Shown here: positions 1 through 7,112 of the stretch, piece after piece | Layout of the letters: each line of letters starts with the position of its first letter | Position numbering within the stretch: the stretch's first letter is position 1 | Assembly (NCBI GenBank): GCA_016795385.1 | Contig: JAEUHI010000012.1 | Coordinates: forward strand, 1 to 63,133 | Origin: Verrucomicrobiales bacterium | GTDB taxonomy: Bacteria; Verrucomicrobiota; Verrucomicrobiia; Verrucomicrobiales; DEV007 | Direction of reading: 5' to 3' | DNA: 63,133 nt | Notes under the pieces: generated by a model | What the model was told of the DNA's origin: nothing | Databases searched by the model: none | The model's input: only the letters and a program-made list of their open reading frames with translations | Program-made: the position numbers and the translations under genes

Positions 1-35
1 AGCTAAGATAGCCGGCGAAGCGAGGCAATGTCCGC

Positions 36-112
36 CCTCCTTAGGCGCTCGCGCGGAGAAGGACGTCCATGGCACGCGGTAGCGAGTAAGGAGGCAGGAC
101 ACTCTTGTCCTG
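36..112. repeat. REP-like double hairpin
   Basis: CCTCCTTA (36-43) pairs with TAAGGAGG (87-94), with partial extra pairing inside and the palindrome GGACGTCC (61-68) in the loop. It is followed at once by a perfect hairpin: CAGGACA (95-101), a four-base loop, TGTCCTG (106-112). Two adjacent hairpins outside genes fit a REP-type mobile repeat. The gene upstream lies outside the window, so a terminator role cannot be excluded for the second hairpin. Confidence 0.5.
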
Positions 113-161
113 CGTCGCGCCCCGTCAGTTCATCGAGATTCCCGCTTAAGTCAGCGCCATT

Positions 162-246
162 CGGGTCAGGGAACGGGAAACGGGGTCAGGAAACGGGGTC
201 AGGAAACGGGGTCAGGTCAGGAAACGGGGTCATGGAACGACTTCCG
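162..246 (+). repeat. CGGGGTCAGGAAA array ending in a GGAACGACTTCCG hairpin
   Basis: The 13-base unit CGGGGTCAGGAAA occurs at 181-193 and 194-206. A degenerate copy precedes it, and an expanded copy carrying an extra TCAGG follows. The array ends in CGGGGTCATGGAACGACTTCCG, whose GGAA/TTCC arms can pair. The same end occurs at 413-437. The structure suggests a REP/RAYT-type end sequence, and a RAYT-like gene fragment lies at the other end of the window. Confidence 0.6.
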
Positions 247-330
247 ATTTTCCCCCCCCGATCCGCCCGCCTCCCCTCGAAACAGTCCCAAGTCTCTGCA
301 AATCGGCCCCGTCAGCCGTGATTATTTCTA

Positions 331-395
331 GATTCTAGAATCTCAAAGCTCCCCCTCCTCCACCGCTTCATCCTACCGTGGTGTGCGCGTCCCGG
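331..395. repeat. Copy of the 3' end of the kinase-like gene
   Basis: These 65 bases align without gaps to 1335-1399, with roughly 10 mismatches by eye. The second copy covers the stop and last codons of the minus-strand gene at 1347. The toxin-antitoxin pair sits between the two copies, so this may be a remnant of a duplication or of an insertion that duplicated its target. Confidence 0.65.
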
Positions 396-400
396 GAAGT

Positions 401-442
401 CGGGGTCAAAGTCGGGGTCAGGGAACGACTTCCGTTTTCCCC
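401..442 (+). repeat. Second CGGGGTCA repeat with GGAACGACTTCCG end
   Basis: CGGGGTCAAAGT (401-412) and CGGGGTCAGGGA (413-424) are two near-identical 12-base units. They run into ACGACTTCCGTTTTCCCC (425-442), which matches the end of the array at 225-254. Two copies of one terminal motif within 200 bases support a defined mobile-repeat end. Confidence 0.55.
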
Positions 443-591
443 GCTCCCGCCGCATTCCAGGAGGAAAAGAAGAAGCTCCAATCGCCATCGCCTGAGGAAC
501 CCTCATCAAGGGACCGGGCGGCGCAAGCCCGGGTTTCCCTTGAAAGTTCGCGCTTGAAGGCAGGGATCACCGAGGGTAAGATTTTCCTACG

Positions 592-828
592 ATGACGACG
601 GTTCTCTCGCGGAAAGGACAGATTGTGCTGCCCGGTGCGGTGCGAGAAATGCTGGCTTTGCAGCCCGGGGACGACTTCGAGGTAACCGTAGAGGACGACG
701 AGACCATCAGCTTGCGGCGCATCAACCGGCCCGCCAATCAGGGACTGGTCGATCTGATGCTCGCCTGCCCTGCGGCGTTCGAGGTTCCGCCCCGCGAACG
801 CGACGATTCGCCGGCTCTCGAGTTATGA
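592..828 (+). CDS. AbrB/MazE-type antitoxin (VapB-like)
   Basis: This 78-residue protein is probably the DNA-binding antitoxin of the PIN toxin that follows. The N-terminal half (about residues 3-45) has the swapped-hairpin AbrB/SpoVT pattern: VLSRKGQIVLPGAVREML, then a GDDFEVTVEDDETISLRR strand pair. The C-terminal tail is acidic and proline-rich, as expected for the toxin-binding part. Its stop overlaps the toxin start by four bases (ATGA), the usual coupling in such operons. These proteins normally repress their own promoter. I see no clear operator in front of it. The family call is firm; the exact subfamily is not. Confidence 0.85.
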   Translation: MTTVLSRKGQIVLPGAVREMLALQPGDDFEVTVEDDETISLRRINRPANQGLVDLMLACPAAFEVPPRERDDSPALEL

Positions 829-1241
829 GCTACCTCGTCGATACGAACGTGTTCAGCGAATCGGCGAAACGTTCGCCCGACCCGAAGGTGATCGCCTGGC
901 TGCGCGAGCACGAGAGCGACCTCTACCTGAGCGCCATCACCGTGGGGGAACTGAGGCGCGGGATCGAACTCCTTCCCGAGGGGAAGCGCAAAACCCAGTT
1001 GCGCGATTGGCTCGCCCGGATCTCCAGCACGATGAAGGGGCGGATCCTCAGCTACAATGTCGCCACCGCCAACGTCTGGGGCCAGTTGAAGGAAAAATGG
1101 GATCGCGCGGGATTGAATGTTCCCGCCCTCGACGGGCAAATCGCGGCGACCGCCCATCGTCGCGGCCTCGTTGTCGCCACGCGGAATACGAGTGATTTCG
1201 AGGGAACGGGGGTGCGGGTCCACAATCCCTTTGAAGGGTAG
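825..1241 (+). CDS. PIN-domain ribonuclease toxin (VapC/FitB-like)
   Basis: This 138-residue protein is a probable Mg-dependent endoribonuclease toxin. It has the PIN layout: LVDTNVFSE with Asp6, an ITVGELRRGIE helix with the conserved Glu near residue 42, ALDGQIAATA with Asp near 104, and a TRNTSDFEGTGV segment with the last acidic residue. All four acidic positions of the family are present, so the enzyme looks intact. It is translationally coupled to the AbrB-like antitoxin. The motif spacing fits the FitB/VapC branch. Its target RNA cannot be read from sequence. Confidence 0.88.
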   Translation: MSYLVDTNVFSESAKRSPDPKVIAWLREHESDLYLSAITVGELRRGIELLPEGKRKTQLRDWLARISSTMKGRILSYNVATANVWGQLKEKWDRAGLNVPALDGQIAATAHRRGLVVATRNTSDFEGTGVRVHNPFEG

Positions 1242-1346
1242 CGCCCCGGCATCCGTGTCGTCCCCCCTCCTGCTGAATTCCCCGACGAGGCCAGGAGTGT
1301 GATCGATTTGATGATGCGGTGGGTGGAAGTCGAAGAATCTGGAATC

Positions 1347-2267
1347 TCAAAGCTCCCCATCGTCCACCGCCTCATCCCACCGTGGCGGCCGCGTCCCGGT
1401 TTCCCGAAACACTCGCGCCTCTCCGCAGGCGGCGTCGAGCCAGTCGAGTTCCCGGCGTGCCGTCAGCGAAACTTCGCCGACGAGGGCGTCGATGATGGTA
1501 GGCTGTCCATTCATGTCGCGCATAATGTTCCGCTCGTGGAGGTCGCCGACCAGCCACGGGATGCCGTCGATCTCGGTGACGAACAGGTGCTGGCGGAGTC
1601 CGCCCCCGATCGGGACGATGCCGCACATGGCCGCCTCAGCGGCGGCGAGGTCGGAACGAAAGTCCTCGAAGGGAAAGGCCTGAGGCTGTTTGGCGATCAG
1701 ATAGCCACCATCGGCAGAAATGCCTGCCAATTCCGTGGGATGCCCACCCCCGCGATTGAGGACGATGAATTTGTCGACCATATCGCTCCAGCGGGCGTCG
1801 GTGCTTTCGATTTCAAACCCTTGGGAACGCGTCTGAAAACGGAGCTTTTTCCCCATCGCGCCGCCTGGGCGGAGGTCGAAAAGCTTGTAGACGACGCCAT
1901 TTTCGGTGTCGAGGAAGGGACTCGCCTCGGCACCGGAGGGAAGAGGGCAGAGAAACGAGGTGGTGAGAAATCCGTCTTCGTGACGGAATCCGAAAGACTC
2001 GAGATCGATCAGAGGGATCTTTTGTGCGGTGAGTCCGTCGGTGAATCGATCAGTCCAAACATCAATTGAAACCGTTCGCCTGGGTGGAGCGCTTCTAAAA
2101 GCCGCCTCGATTCCGCTCTTTCGTCCGAGGTTAGTGGCATGGCAAGCGGCTCGAATGCCGTCGTTGACGTCCGGTCCGATGATGACCGTGGGTTTTCCGG
2201 TGCGGAAGTCGATGTGGAGTTGGAATTCATCGCTCAAAGGGAGAAAGCTGCGAACTTGCGTCGACAA
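1347..2267 (-). CDS. Polyvalent-kinase-like protein, possibly frameshifted
   Basis: The C-terminal 200 residues look like a protein-kinase fold of the kind found in polyvalent proteins of mobile elements. A GVVYKLF strand carries a likely ATP-binding Lys, followed by GGAMGKKLRF, then WLVGDLHERNIM (catalytic loop with Asp and Asn), then TIIDAL (metal-binding Asp). No ATG opens this frame sensibly; I chose TTG at 2267 because repeat sequence lies upstream. Between about 2150 and 2040 another minus frame reads more naturally (MPLTSDERAESRRLLEALH, then ERFQLMFGLID) before the main frame resumes. Two compensating frameshifts or sequence errors are therefore possible. Third-position GC looks lower than in neighbouring genes, which suggests transfer. 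The kinase family assignment is moderate and the function is unknown. Confidence 0.5.
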   Translation of the reverse strand: MSTQVRSFLPLSDEFQLHIDFRTGKPTVIIGPDVNDGIRAACHATNLGRKSGIEAAFRSAPPRRTVSIDVWTDRFTDGLTAQKIPLIDLESFGFRHEDGFLTTSFLCPLPSGAEASPFLDTENGVVYKLFDLRPGGAMGKKLRFQTRSQGFEIESTDARWSDMVDKFIVLNRGGGHPTELAGISADGGYLIAKQPQAFPFEDFRSDLAAAEAAMCGIVPIGGGLRQHLFVTEIDGIPWLVGDLHERNIMRDMNGQPTIIDALVGEVSLTARRELDWLDAACGEARVFRETGTRPPRWDEAVDDGEL

Positions 2268-2339
2268 GGTAAGCGCAACGCGGGCCAATGGGAAGCCGCG
2301 AATCAGGGCGAATGGAATTTCATCGCCGATGACCGCAGA

Positions 2340-2400
2340 TGGGAGAGGATTTTGACGCGAATGGGGAGGAAATTGGCTGCGAATGGGCCGCGATTTTGGG
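2340..2400. repeat. GCGAATGGG-type repeat, degenerate copy
   Basis: The sequence contains GCGAATGGGGAGG, GCGAATGGGCC and a related GCG half-unit at spacings near those of the cleaner GCGAATGGGCC array at 4372-4404. It lies upstream of the kinase-like gene and downstream of no plus-strand gene, so it is probably a member of the same intergenic repeat family. Confidence 0.5.
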
Positions 2401-2529
2401 CGTTCGATTCGTTGTCGTTGGAATCCAACTCCTCGTCCACCTGATGGTCTCGGCGGCGGAAGTGGCACGACTCGACCGAAATCGCGTGCAAGACCGCAAA
2501 ATGCCGCTGAGGCTTACCTCGTTTCCTCC

Positions 2530-2928
2530 ATGACCGACCCCGTCGAACTCTCCGACCTTCGCTCCGGCGTCCTGACCTCGCCGGCCGATGCCCTGCTTGG
2601 TGAGGCGATCGCGGCGACGCTGCGGCTGCCGGCGGAGGACCGCGCCGTGGATTTCGAGGACCGCATGCGCGGGATCGAGGCCTACATGAAGGCTCGTCCG
2701 GAGGAGCGGTCTTGGACCTGTGTCTTTTTCACGGGCACGGACGGGTCGCGGATCTTCCGCGGCGGGGTCGGGCACTCGCTGGTGATCGATCCGGACGGAC
2801 GGCTTTGGCGGGCGCGGAGCTACGAGGATTTCCTGACGACCTACACGATCACGGAACGCACCTGCGAGATCGAGACGCTGACGCCGCTCTATCCGCAGAT
2901 GCGGGAATACCGATCGAGAGAGGACTGA
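2530..2928 (+). CDS. Hypothetical protein, 132 residues
   Basis: I do not recognise this family. The protein is soluble with no signal peptide or membrane segment. Notable segments are a GEAIAATLRLPAEDRAVDFE helix, SWTCVFFTGTDGSRIFRGG and HSLVIDPDGRLWRARS, which read as beta strands with tight GTDG and DPDG turns, a mixed alpha/beta domain. The ATG at 2530 is preferred over the longer upstream opening because the extension covers repeat sequence. It is isolated: a repeat lies before it, and a 119-base gap with a G-rich run follows. GC-rich third positions match the chromosome, so the frame is very probably coding. Confidence 0.65.
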   Translation: MTDPVELSDLRSGVLTSPADALLGEAIAATLRLPAEDRAVDFEDRMRGIEAYMKARPEERSWTCVFFTGTDGSRIFRGGVGHSLVIDPDGRLWRARSYEDFLTTYTITERTCEIETLTPLYPQMREYRSRED

Positions 2929-3047
2929 CCGGAGGTGCACCGGGGGGAGGTTGCGGAGAAAGATCGGTCTCAGGAAGGGGGCGGCCGATCCGTTGGAGAG
3001 AAAGGAATCGCACCGCGACTCCGTAGTATGCCGATCCAAGTCGAACC

Positions 3048-4208
3048 ATGAAAACCCTCCTCTTCGCCCTTTTCTGCCTTTCAACCGCCAGCGCCGCGCG
3101 CCTCCACGCCGAACGGGGGATCGTGGGTGGTCCCGCCGGGGCACTGGAACTCCGGTCCGAACCTCGGGACGAGGCCAAGGCGGTCGCGACGGTGAAGAAG
3201 GACGAGATCTTTGAATTCGAGAGCACGGAGGGTCCCGATTGGAGCCGGGTCACGCTATCCTCGGGTCAAGCGGGATTCCTGCCGACGGAGCGGATCCGGC
3301 TGTTTTTCACTTTGGATGAAATCCCCGAAAAGGACGAACCCAACTCCGAGGTCGGAGACCACGCGAAGCGCCACGGCTTCGACTACTGCGCCACAGCCCG
3401 GGCGGCGGCGCAGGGGGAGGCGGCGGCGATGTTGCGCTATTTCTCGATCACGGACACGGATGGGGCGGCGGGGGAAGGTCATGCCTATTACTCGGGCATG
3501 GTCATCCATCTGCTCGGGGATGAAAAACTGGCGGCCTTCCTCGAGTCGCAGCCGATCGATTACCGGATCGGGGTGCGCAATCATTTCTCGGGCGGCTTTG
3601 TGAGCTGGGGCGAGGACGAAGGCATGACTTATGGCGAGCGGCATTTTCCGCGGAGCTTTGCCCTGCTCTGTCGGCAGGAAATCACCGACTGGTCCTCGCC
3701 GGACGGGCGCTATGCGATCCGGAAGACCTTCAGCAGCGCCCGGGTGACGCGGGACTCGAAGGTGATGAAGGCGGAGCTGATCGAAAAGGCGTCGGGCAAG
3801 GTGGTGGCCGACCTCACCGGAGATGACCTCGCCACGGGAACGTTCCGCGAAGGGGCGATCCTCTGGTCGCCGGATTCGCAAGGATTCGCCTACTATTCAG
3901 GCGGACTCGCCACGGCCGGTCGGACGGTGGTGTGGCAGCAGGAAGGGGCGACCTTTGTGCGGAAGGAACTGCCGAAACTCGCCTTGCCCGGTCGCGCCAA
4001 AGACACGGAGTTGGTCGGTGCGGAACTGCAATGGGAGCAAATCGAGCCGCTGCGCTGGACGACGCCGGAGACGGTGGAACTGCAGCTCCACGAGTATTTT
4101 GAGAAGCTGCGGGAAGACCGGTCGATCGACAGCATCGGCCGGACTTATACGGTGAAGTGGCATCCCGCGAAAGGCGAGGTGGAGGCGAAGGAGAAGGTGT
4201 TTGAGTAG
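3048..4208 (+). CDS. Exported protein with N-terminal SH3-like domain
   Basis: This 386-residue protein starts with a signal peptide (MKTLLFALFCLSTASAARLHA). Residues about 25-90 look like a bacterial SH3 domain: GALELRSEPRDEAKAVATVKKDE, then DWSRVTLSSGQAGFLPTERI. The rest is unfamiliar. It contains a WSPDSQGFAYYSGG segment resembling a propeller blade and ends with a charged tail. SH3 domains in exported proteins usually bind cell-wall peptides, so a periplasmic or envelope role is likely but unproven. The TAG stop at 4206-4208 is directly followed, with no spacer, by a 19-unit heptamer array. That is unusual and means any terminator must lie beyond the array. Confidence 0.75.
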   Translation: MKTLLFALFCLSTASAARLHAERGIVGGPAGALELRSEPRDEAKAVATVKKDEIFEFESTEGPDWSRVTLSSGQAGFLPTERIRLFFTLDEIPEKDEPNSEVGDHAKRHGFDYCATARAAAQGEAAAMLRYFSITDTDGAAGEGHAYYSGMVIHLLGDEKLAAFLESQPIDYRIGVRNHFSGGFVSWGEDEGMTYGERHFPRSFALLCRQEITDWSSPDGRYAIRKTFSSARVTRDSKVMKAELIEKASGKVVADLTGDDLATGTFREGAILWSPDSQGFAYYSGGLATAGRTVVWQQEGATFVRKELPKLALPGRAKDTELVGAELQWEQIEPLRWTTPETVELQLHEYFEKLREDRSIDSIGRTYTVKWHPAKGEVEAKEKVFE

Positions 4209-4341
4209 GCGGTTGGCGGTTGGCGGTTCGCGGTTCGCGGTTGGCGGTTGGCGGTTGGCGGTTGGCGGTTGGCGGTTGGCGGTTGGCGGTTGGCGGTTGG
4301 CGGTTGGCGGTTGGCGGTTGGCGGTTGGCGGTTGGCGGTTG
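4209..4341 (+). repeat. 19 tandem copies of GCGGTTG
   Basis: The heptamer GCGGTTG repeats in perfect register for 133 bases. Only units 3 and 4 differ, both reading GCGGTTC. The array begins at the first base after the stop codon of the SH3-like gene. All six frames are open or nearly so because of the period, which gives spurious proline/asparagine-rich frames on the minus strand. It has no spacers, so it is not a CRISPR array. Heptameric short tandem repeats are known as a class (STRR) from cyanobacteria; this unit is not one I can name. Confidence 0.95.
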
Positions 4342-4371
4342 GCGCAGTGATTTGAGGGGGGAATTCTCAAT

Positions 4372-4404
4372 GCGAATGGGCCGCGAATGGGCCGCGAATG
4401 GGCC
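4372..4404 (+). repeat. Three tandem copies of GCGAATGGGCC
   Basis: Three perfect 11-base units run from 4372 to 4404. Degenerate half-units (GCGAATTCGGCGAATGGGG and GAATTCGCGAGATTCG) follow to about 4447. The array sits between the convergent SH3-like and GH25-like genes, 30 bases after the heptamer array. It matches the degenerate copy at 2340-2400. Confidence 0.85.
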
Positions 4405-4462
4405 GCGAATTCGGCGAATGGGGATTCGTTGAATTCGCGAGATTCGTGGTCTCCCATCTCTT

Positions 4463-5368
4463 TCACCGCAGGGCGATCCCGTGCCGTTGCCAGAGCGCCT
4501 GAAGATCGGCGAGCGAGCCTCGGAAGACATTTCGTTCCACGGGGCGGTCGAGATTGCCGAAGTAGGTGGGGAAGGGATAGCGGCCGTGACTATAGACTTT
4601 CGGGACGGAGCGGCCGCCGGTCCATTCGACGCCTCCATATTGCCAGATCGTCCAGTCCGACCACACATTGTATTGCTTGGTGAGGCCCTCGGGATGGCCG
4701 GGGATGGGGAACTGGGGATACTTGGGATCGTAGCCCTTGTCATGCGAGTAGAGGGCGATCCAGTAGGGCATGCGGCGAATGCGGGCCTTGGTCGCTTCGT
4801 CGGCCTGGCTGAGGAGGGTTTTCAAATGGCCGCTGTTCTCGAGGTAGGCGACGGGGACGACTCCGGTTCGACTCTCGACGCGATCCATGAAACGGAGGAT
4901 GTCGTCCATCCGCGACTGGGCGTCGAAGTCGCCGACGAGGAGGAGGGAGCCGGCGGTCCAGTCGCGGCTCGCGGCGAGGGCTTTGGCCCGGTCGATGAAC
5001 TGGTCGGCCTGGGCGACGGCATCGACATGGGTCTGGAGCCGGTAATAGACACCGGGCAACATCCCGACGCGGTCGGCGGCGGTGAGAAAGTTGGCGCATT
5101 TGGTGTCGAGGTTGCCGCCTTTACCGGCCCGGGCGATGAGGGCGACGGACCCGGCCTCGCGGAGGGCGGAGACGTCGTGCTCGCTGTAGGCGCGCCCCTC
5201 GCGTTGTTTCTCCTTGGGATCGTAGGCGGAGACGTTTACGATCTCGAGGAGCGGTCCGGAAGCGGTCGAGGCGGGTGGCGCAGGCGCTCCCGATTCCACC
5301 GGCGTGCGGCATTGGGTGAAGGCGAGCAGAAGCGTGGGAGCCAAGAAAAGAAAGGTGCGGCGGGACAT
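4463..5368 (-). CDS. GH25-like lysozyme lipoprotein
   Basis: This 301-residue protein resembles family 25 muramidases, which cut the peptidoglycan glycan chain. The start MSRRTFLFLAPTLLLAFTQC gives a lipoprotein signal with a Cys near residue 20; an ATG eight codons upstream is less likely. GH25 traits are LEIVNVSAYDP at the first strand, VALIARAGKGGNLDTKCANFLTAADRVGMLPGVYY, an LLLVGDFDAQ strand, RMPYWIALYSHDKG and WTIWQYGGVEW. The usual catalytic DxE in the central strand appears as DFDAQ, so catalysis is uncertain. It was probably anchored in the envelope. The last residues lie 58 bases from the 11-mer repeat. Confidence 0.7.
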   Translation of the reverse strand: MSRRTFLFLAPTLLLAFTQCRTPVESGAPAPPASTASGPLLEIVNVSAYDPKEKQREGRAYSEHDVSALREAGSVALIARAGKGGNLDTKCANFLTAADRVGMLPGVYYRLQTHVDAVAQADQFIDRAKALAASRDWTAGSLLLVGDFDAQSRMDDILRFMDRVESRTGVVPVAYLENSGHLKTLLSQADEATKARIRRMPYWIALYSHDKGYDPKYPQFPIPGHPEGLTKQYNVWSDWTIWQYGGVEWTGGRSVPKVYSHGRYPFPTYFGNLDRPVERNVFRGSLADLQALWQRHGIALR

Positions 5369-5464
5369 CCGGAAAGGATCGCACGAATCCACGGGATCGC
5401 GAGCGTTGGTGCCGGGATGGGGCGGAAGTTTCTCCCGAGGCGGCGGGTTGCCGGGCCCCGATTC

Positions 5465-5557
5465 TCCTCCTCTTACTCCTACTCTTACCTCTTGCTCCTA
5501 CTCAATCTCCGAACGTCCGCGCCCCGACCGAGTATGGGTATGAGTATGAGGTAAGGA
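5465..5557. repeat. Inverted hexamer mini-array (TCNTAC / GTATGA)
   Basis: Six hexamers of the form TCNTNC (TCCTCC, TCTTAC, TCCTAC, TCTTAC, then after a one-base slip TCTTGC and TCCTAC) cover 5465-5501. After a spacer of about 30 bases the opposite-strand counterpart follows at 5532-5557 (GTATGG, GTATGA, GTATGA, one-base slip, GTAAGG). The two arms are roughly complementary and each carries a single slip. The element lies between two minus-strand genes. Confidence 0.75.
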
Positions 5558-5591
5558 GCCCAGGGAATCTGCTGGAAGTCTCCACTCTCCT

Positions 5592-5834
5592 TCACCCCAT
5601 GATCCGCAGAGCCAGGTAAGGAGCGAGATTGAAGATCAGTACCGCCATCTTGTAGTAGGCGATGAAGCGGTAGCATTCGAGAGGCGCGAGCGACTCGTCG
5701 AAGCCGAACATCCTCGCGTGGAGCCGTCCGACCTTCTTGCGGAAGAGCAGCAGGGAAACCGTGATGATGACGAGGAGCCCGAGATTGATGAGCGTGCACC
5801 AGCCGAGAAAGTCGCGGAGAGGTTCCAGATACAT
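5592..5834 (-). CDS. DUF6868-type small membrane protein
   Basis: This 80-residue protein has two hydrophobic segments, about residues 10-31 and 62-79, joined by a charged loop (FRKKVGRLHARMFGFDES). The pattern WCTLINLGLL near the start and YKMAVLIFNLAPYLALRIMG at the end fits the small family DUF6868, whose function is unknown. The ATG at 5834 is chosen because a longer in-frame opening upstream encodes a basic, proline-rich sequence typical of a shadow frame. It is probably an inner-membrane protein. Confidence 0.7.
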   Translation of the reverse strand: MYLEPLRDFLGWCTLINLGLLVIITVSLLLFRKKVGRLHARMFGFDESLAPLECYRFIAYYKMAVLIFNLAPYLALRIMG

Positions 5835-5937
5835 GGCTTGAGGAGGATGAGGTGGGATGAGGGAGAAGCCGGCCGCGCGGAGGATCCACGCGACCGGCCA
5901 GGAGGAGGGGAGTTTTTCCTGACGAAAGGCTAAAAAA

Positions 5938-6840
5938 TCACTCGACCGCTTTCTCGATCGTCTTGCCTGCCTTGCGGAGGGCCTGACCCGCCTCCTCGAC
6001 GCCGCGCTCGACGGCCTTCGCGGTGGTGCGGGCCGCTTTTTCGGCGCTGCGGCCGATCTCTTCCGCCACTTCGCCGAGTTCTTCGGCCGGGGTCGGCTCG
6101 CTGGTGCGGGTGACAGGGCGGGCGGTCCCGGTCTGCTGCGATGATGAGGAAACCGCATCCGAAGGGGCCACCGCGCCCTTGGCCGCGACGCGGTCGCGGA
6201 CCGTTCCGGGATTGGCGACGGCGATCACACCATGGGCGATGCGGTCGCCCGCGTCACCGGAGGGTTGGGTGCCCTTGTCTTCACCCGCATGGACGATCAC
6301 GGCGCGGCCGATGATGGCATTCTCGCCTTCGGTGAGGGAGAGGCCTTTCACGGTGAGGACGAGATTGGCATTGCCATCGGCGTCGGCCTGGAGGTTGCCG
6401 AAATCGCCGGGGTGCTTCACCTCGGAATCCGGCAGGCCGTGATCCGTTCCGGCGGGATTGAAATGCCCGCCGGCGCTGCTGCCATCGGGAGCGGAGAGAT
6501 CGCCGAACTCATGTACATGGATGGCGTGTTTGGCGTCGGCCTTTAGTCCGCTGACACGTGCCGTGACGCGTACCTGATCATCCTTCATGGCCTCAAAAGT
6601 AACGTGACCCCGCGCTTCATTTCCCTCGGTCGGGGTGAGCACCGCCACAAGGGTTCGGGGCATCTGCTGGTCGTGGTCTGGATCGGTCGCCGCCGGATCG
6701 CCGGGATTTGAATCGGCTTTCGAATCCCCGGCCACGAGCGGAGCGGGGTGTGCTTCCTGTGCGACGAGAATGCCCGGGCAGACTGCCAGAAGACAGGGGA
6801 TGAGAAGGTAATGCAGGGATTGGGGAAGGAGGAGTTTCAT
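5938..6840 (-). CDS. sodC: Cu/Zn superoxide dismutase with long C-terminal tail
   Basis: The enzyme should convert superoxide to oxygen and peroxide outside the cytoplasm. A signal peptide (about residues 1-27) precedes an acidic linker and a SOD_Cu domain at about 65-215. The metal ligand blocks are HAIHVHEFGD, SAGGHFNP, TDHGLP, HPGDFGN and RAVIVHAGEDKG. The two cysteines that normally form the intrasubunit disulfide are missing at both expected sites: the first loop reads GDLSAPDGSSAGG and the last strand reads DRIAHGVI. After residue 215 comes a Ser/Thr-rich linker and about 65 residues of charged helix (EELGEVAEEIGRSAEKAAR and onward), which may be a coiled coil or anchor. The start at 6840 gives a standard signal peptide. 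Confidence 0.88.
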   Translation of the reverse strand: MKLLLPQSLHYLLIPCLLAVCPGILVAQEAHPAPLVAGDSKADSNPGDPAATDPDHDQQMPRTLVAVLTPTEGNEARGHVTFEAMKDDQVRVTARVSGLKADAKHAIHVHEFGDLSAPDGSSAGGHFNPAGTDHGLPDSEVKHPGDFGNLQADADGNANLVLTVKGLSLTEGENAIIGRAVIVHAGEDKGTQPSGDAGDRIAHGVIAVANPGTVRDRVAAKGAVAPSDAVSSSSQQTGTARPVTRTSEPTPAEELGEVAEEIGRSAEKAARTTAKAVERGVEEAGQALRKAGKTIEKAVE

Positions 6841-7112
6841 GATGGAAGGAGGGTTGATGGTTTCCCCTCACTCCTTTTGCAGGCGCTGTGCCACGTGATG
6901 GGGAAAGCCTACAAGCCCCTGAAGCAGAGGGCTCTGCAGGGCTAAGCGGATCAGTCGAACAAGCCGCTCTCCGGGTCGGCGATGAGCGCGATGCAAGCCG
7001 TCGGCAGGCGAATTGCACGATTTCCTGCGTGACCTTTTCCGCCGCACGGAGGAATATGGCCGGGTCCCGGGCTCGGCCGGAGCGGGGACGAAGCATTCGG
7101 CGTTTTCCCCCG

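Larger units (their letters stand above)
1..591. other. Gene-free leader region with degraded repeats
   Basis: I see no credible gene here; the small open frames have repeat-like or low-complexity translations. The region holds a hairpin block (36-112), a GGGGTCAGG array and its second copy (162-246 and 401-442), and a 65-base fragment (331-395) resembling the 3' end of the kinase-like gene at 1347. Bases 443-591 lead into the toxin-antitoxin pair, and I recognise no promoter boxes there. Confidence 0.6.

Noticed and set aside
4209..4341. CRISPR array or a proline/asparagine repeat protein
   Set aside because: Units are 7 bases with no spacers, no cas genes are near, and every frame looks repetitive because of the period.
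6924..6937. GCAGAG-GG-CTCTGC palindrome as a terminator
   Set aside because: It lies upstream of both flanking genes, has no T run, and a two-base loop is too tight.
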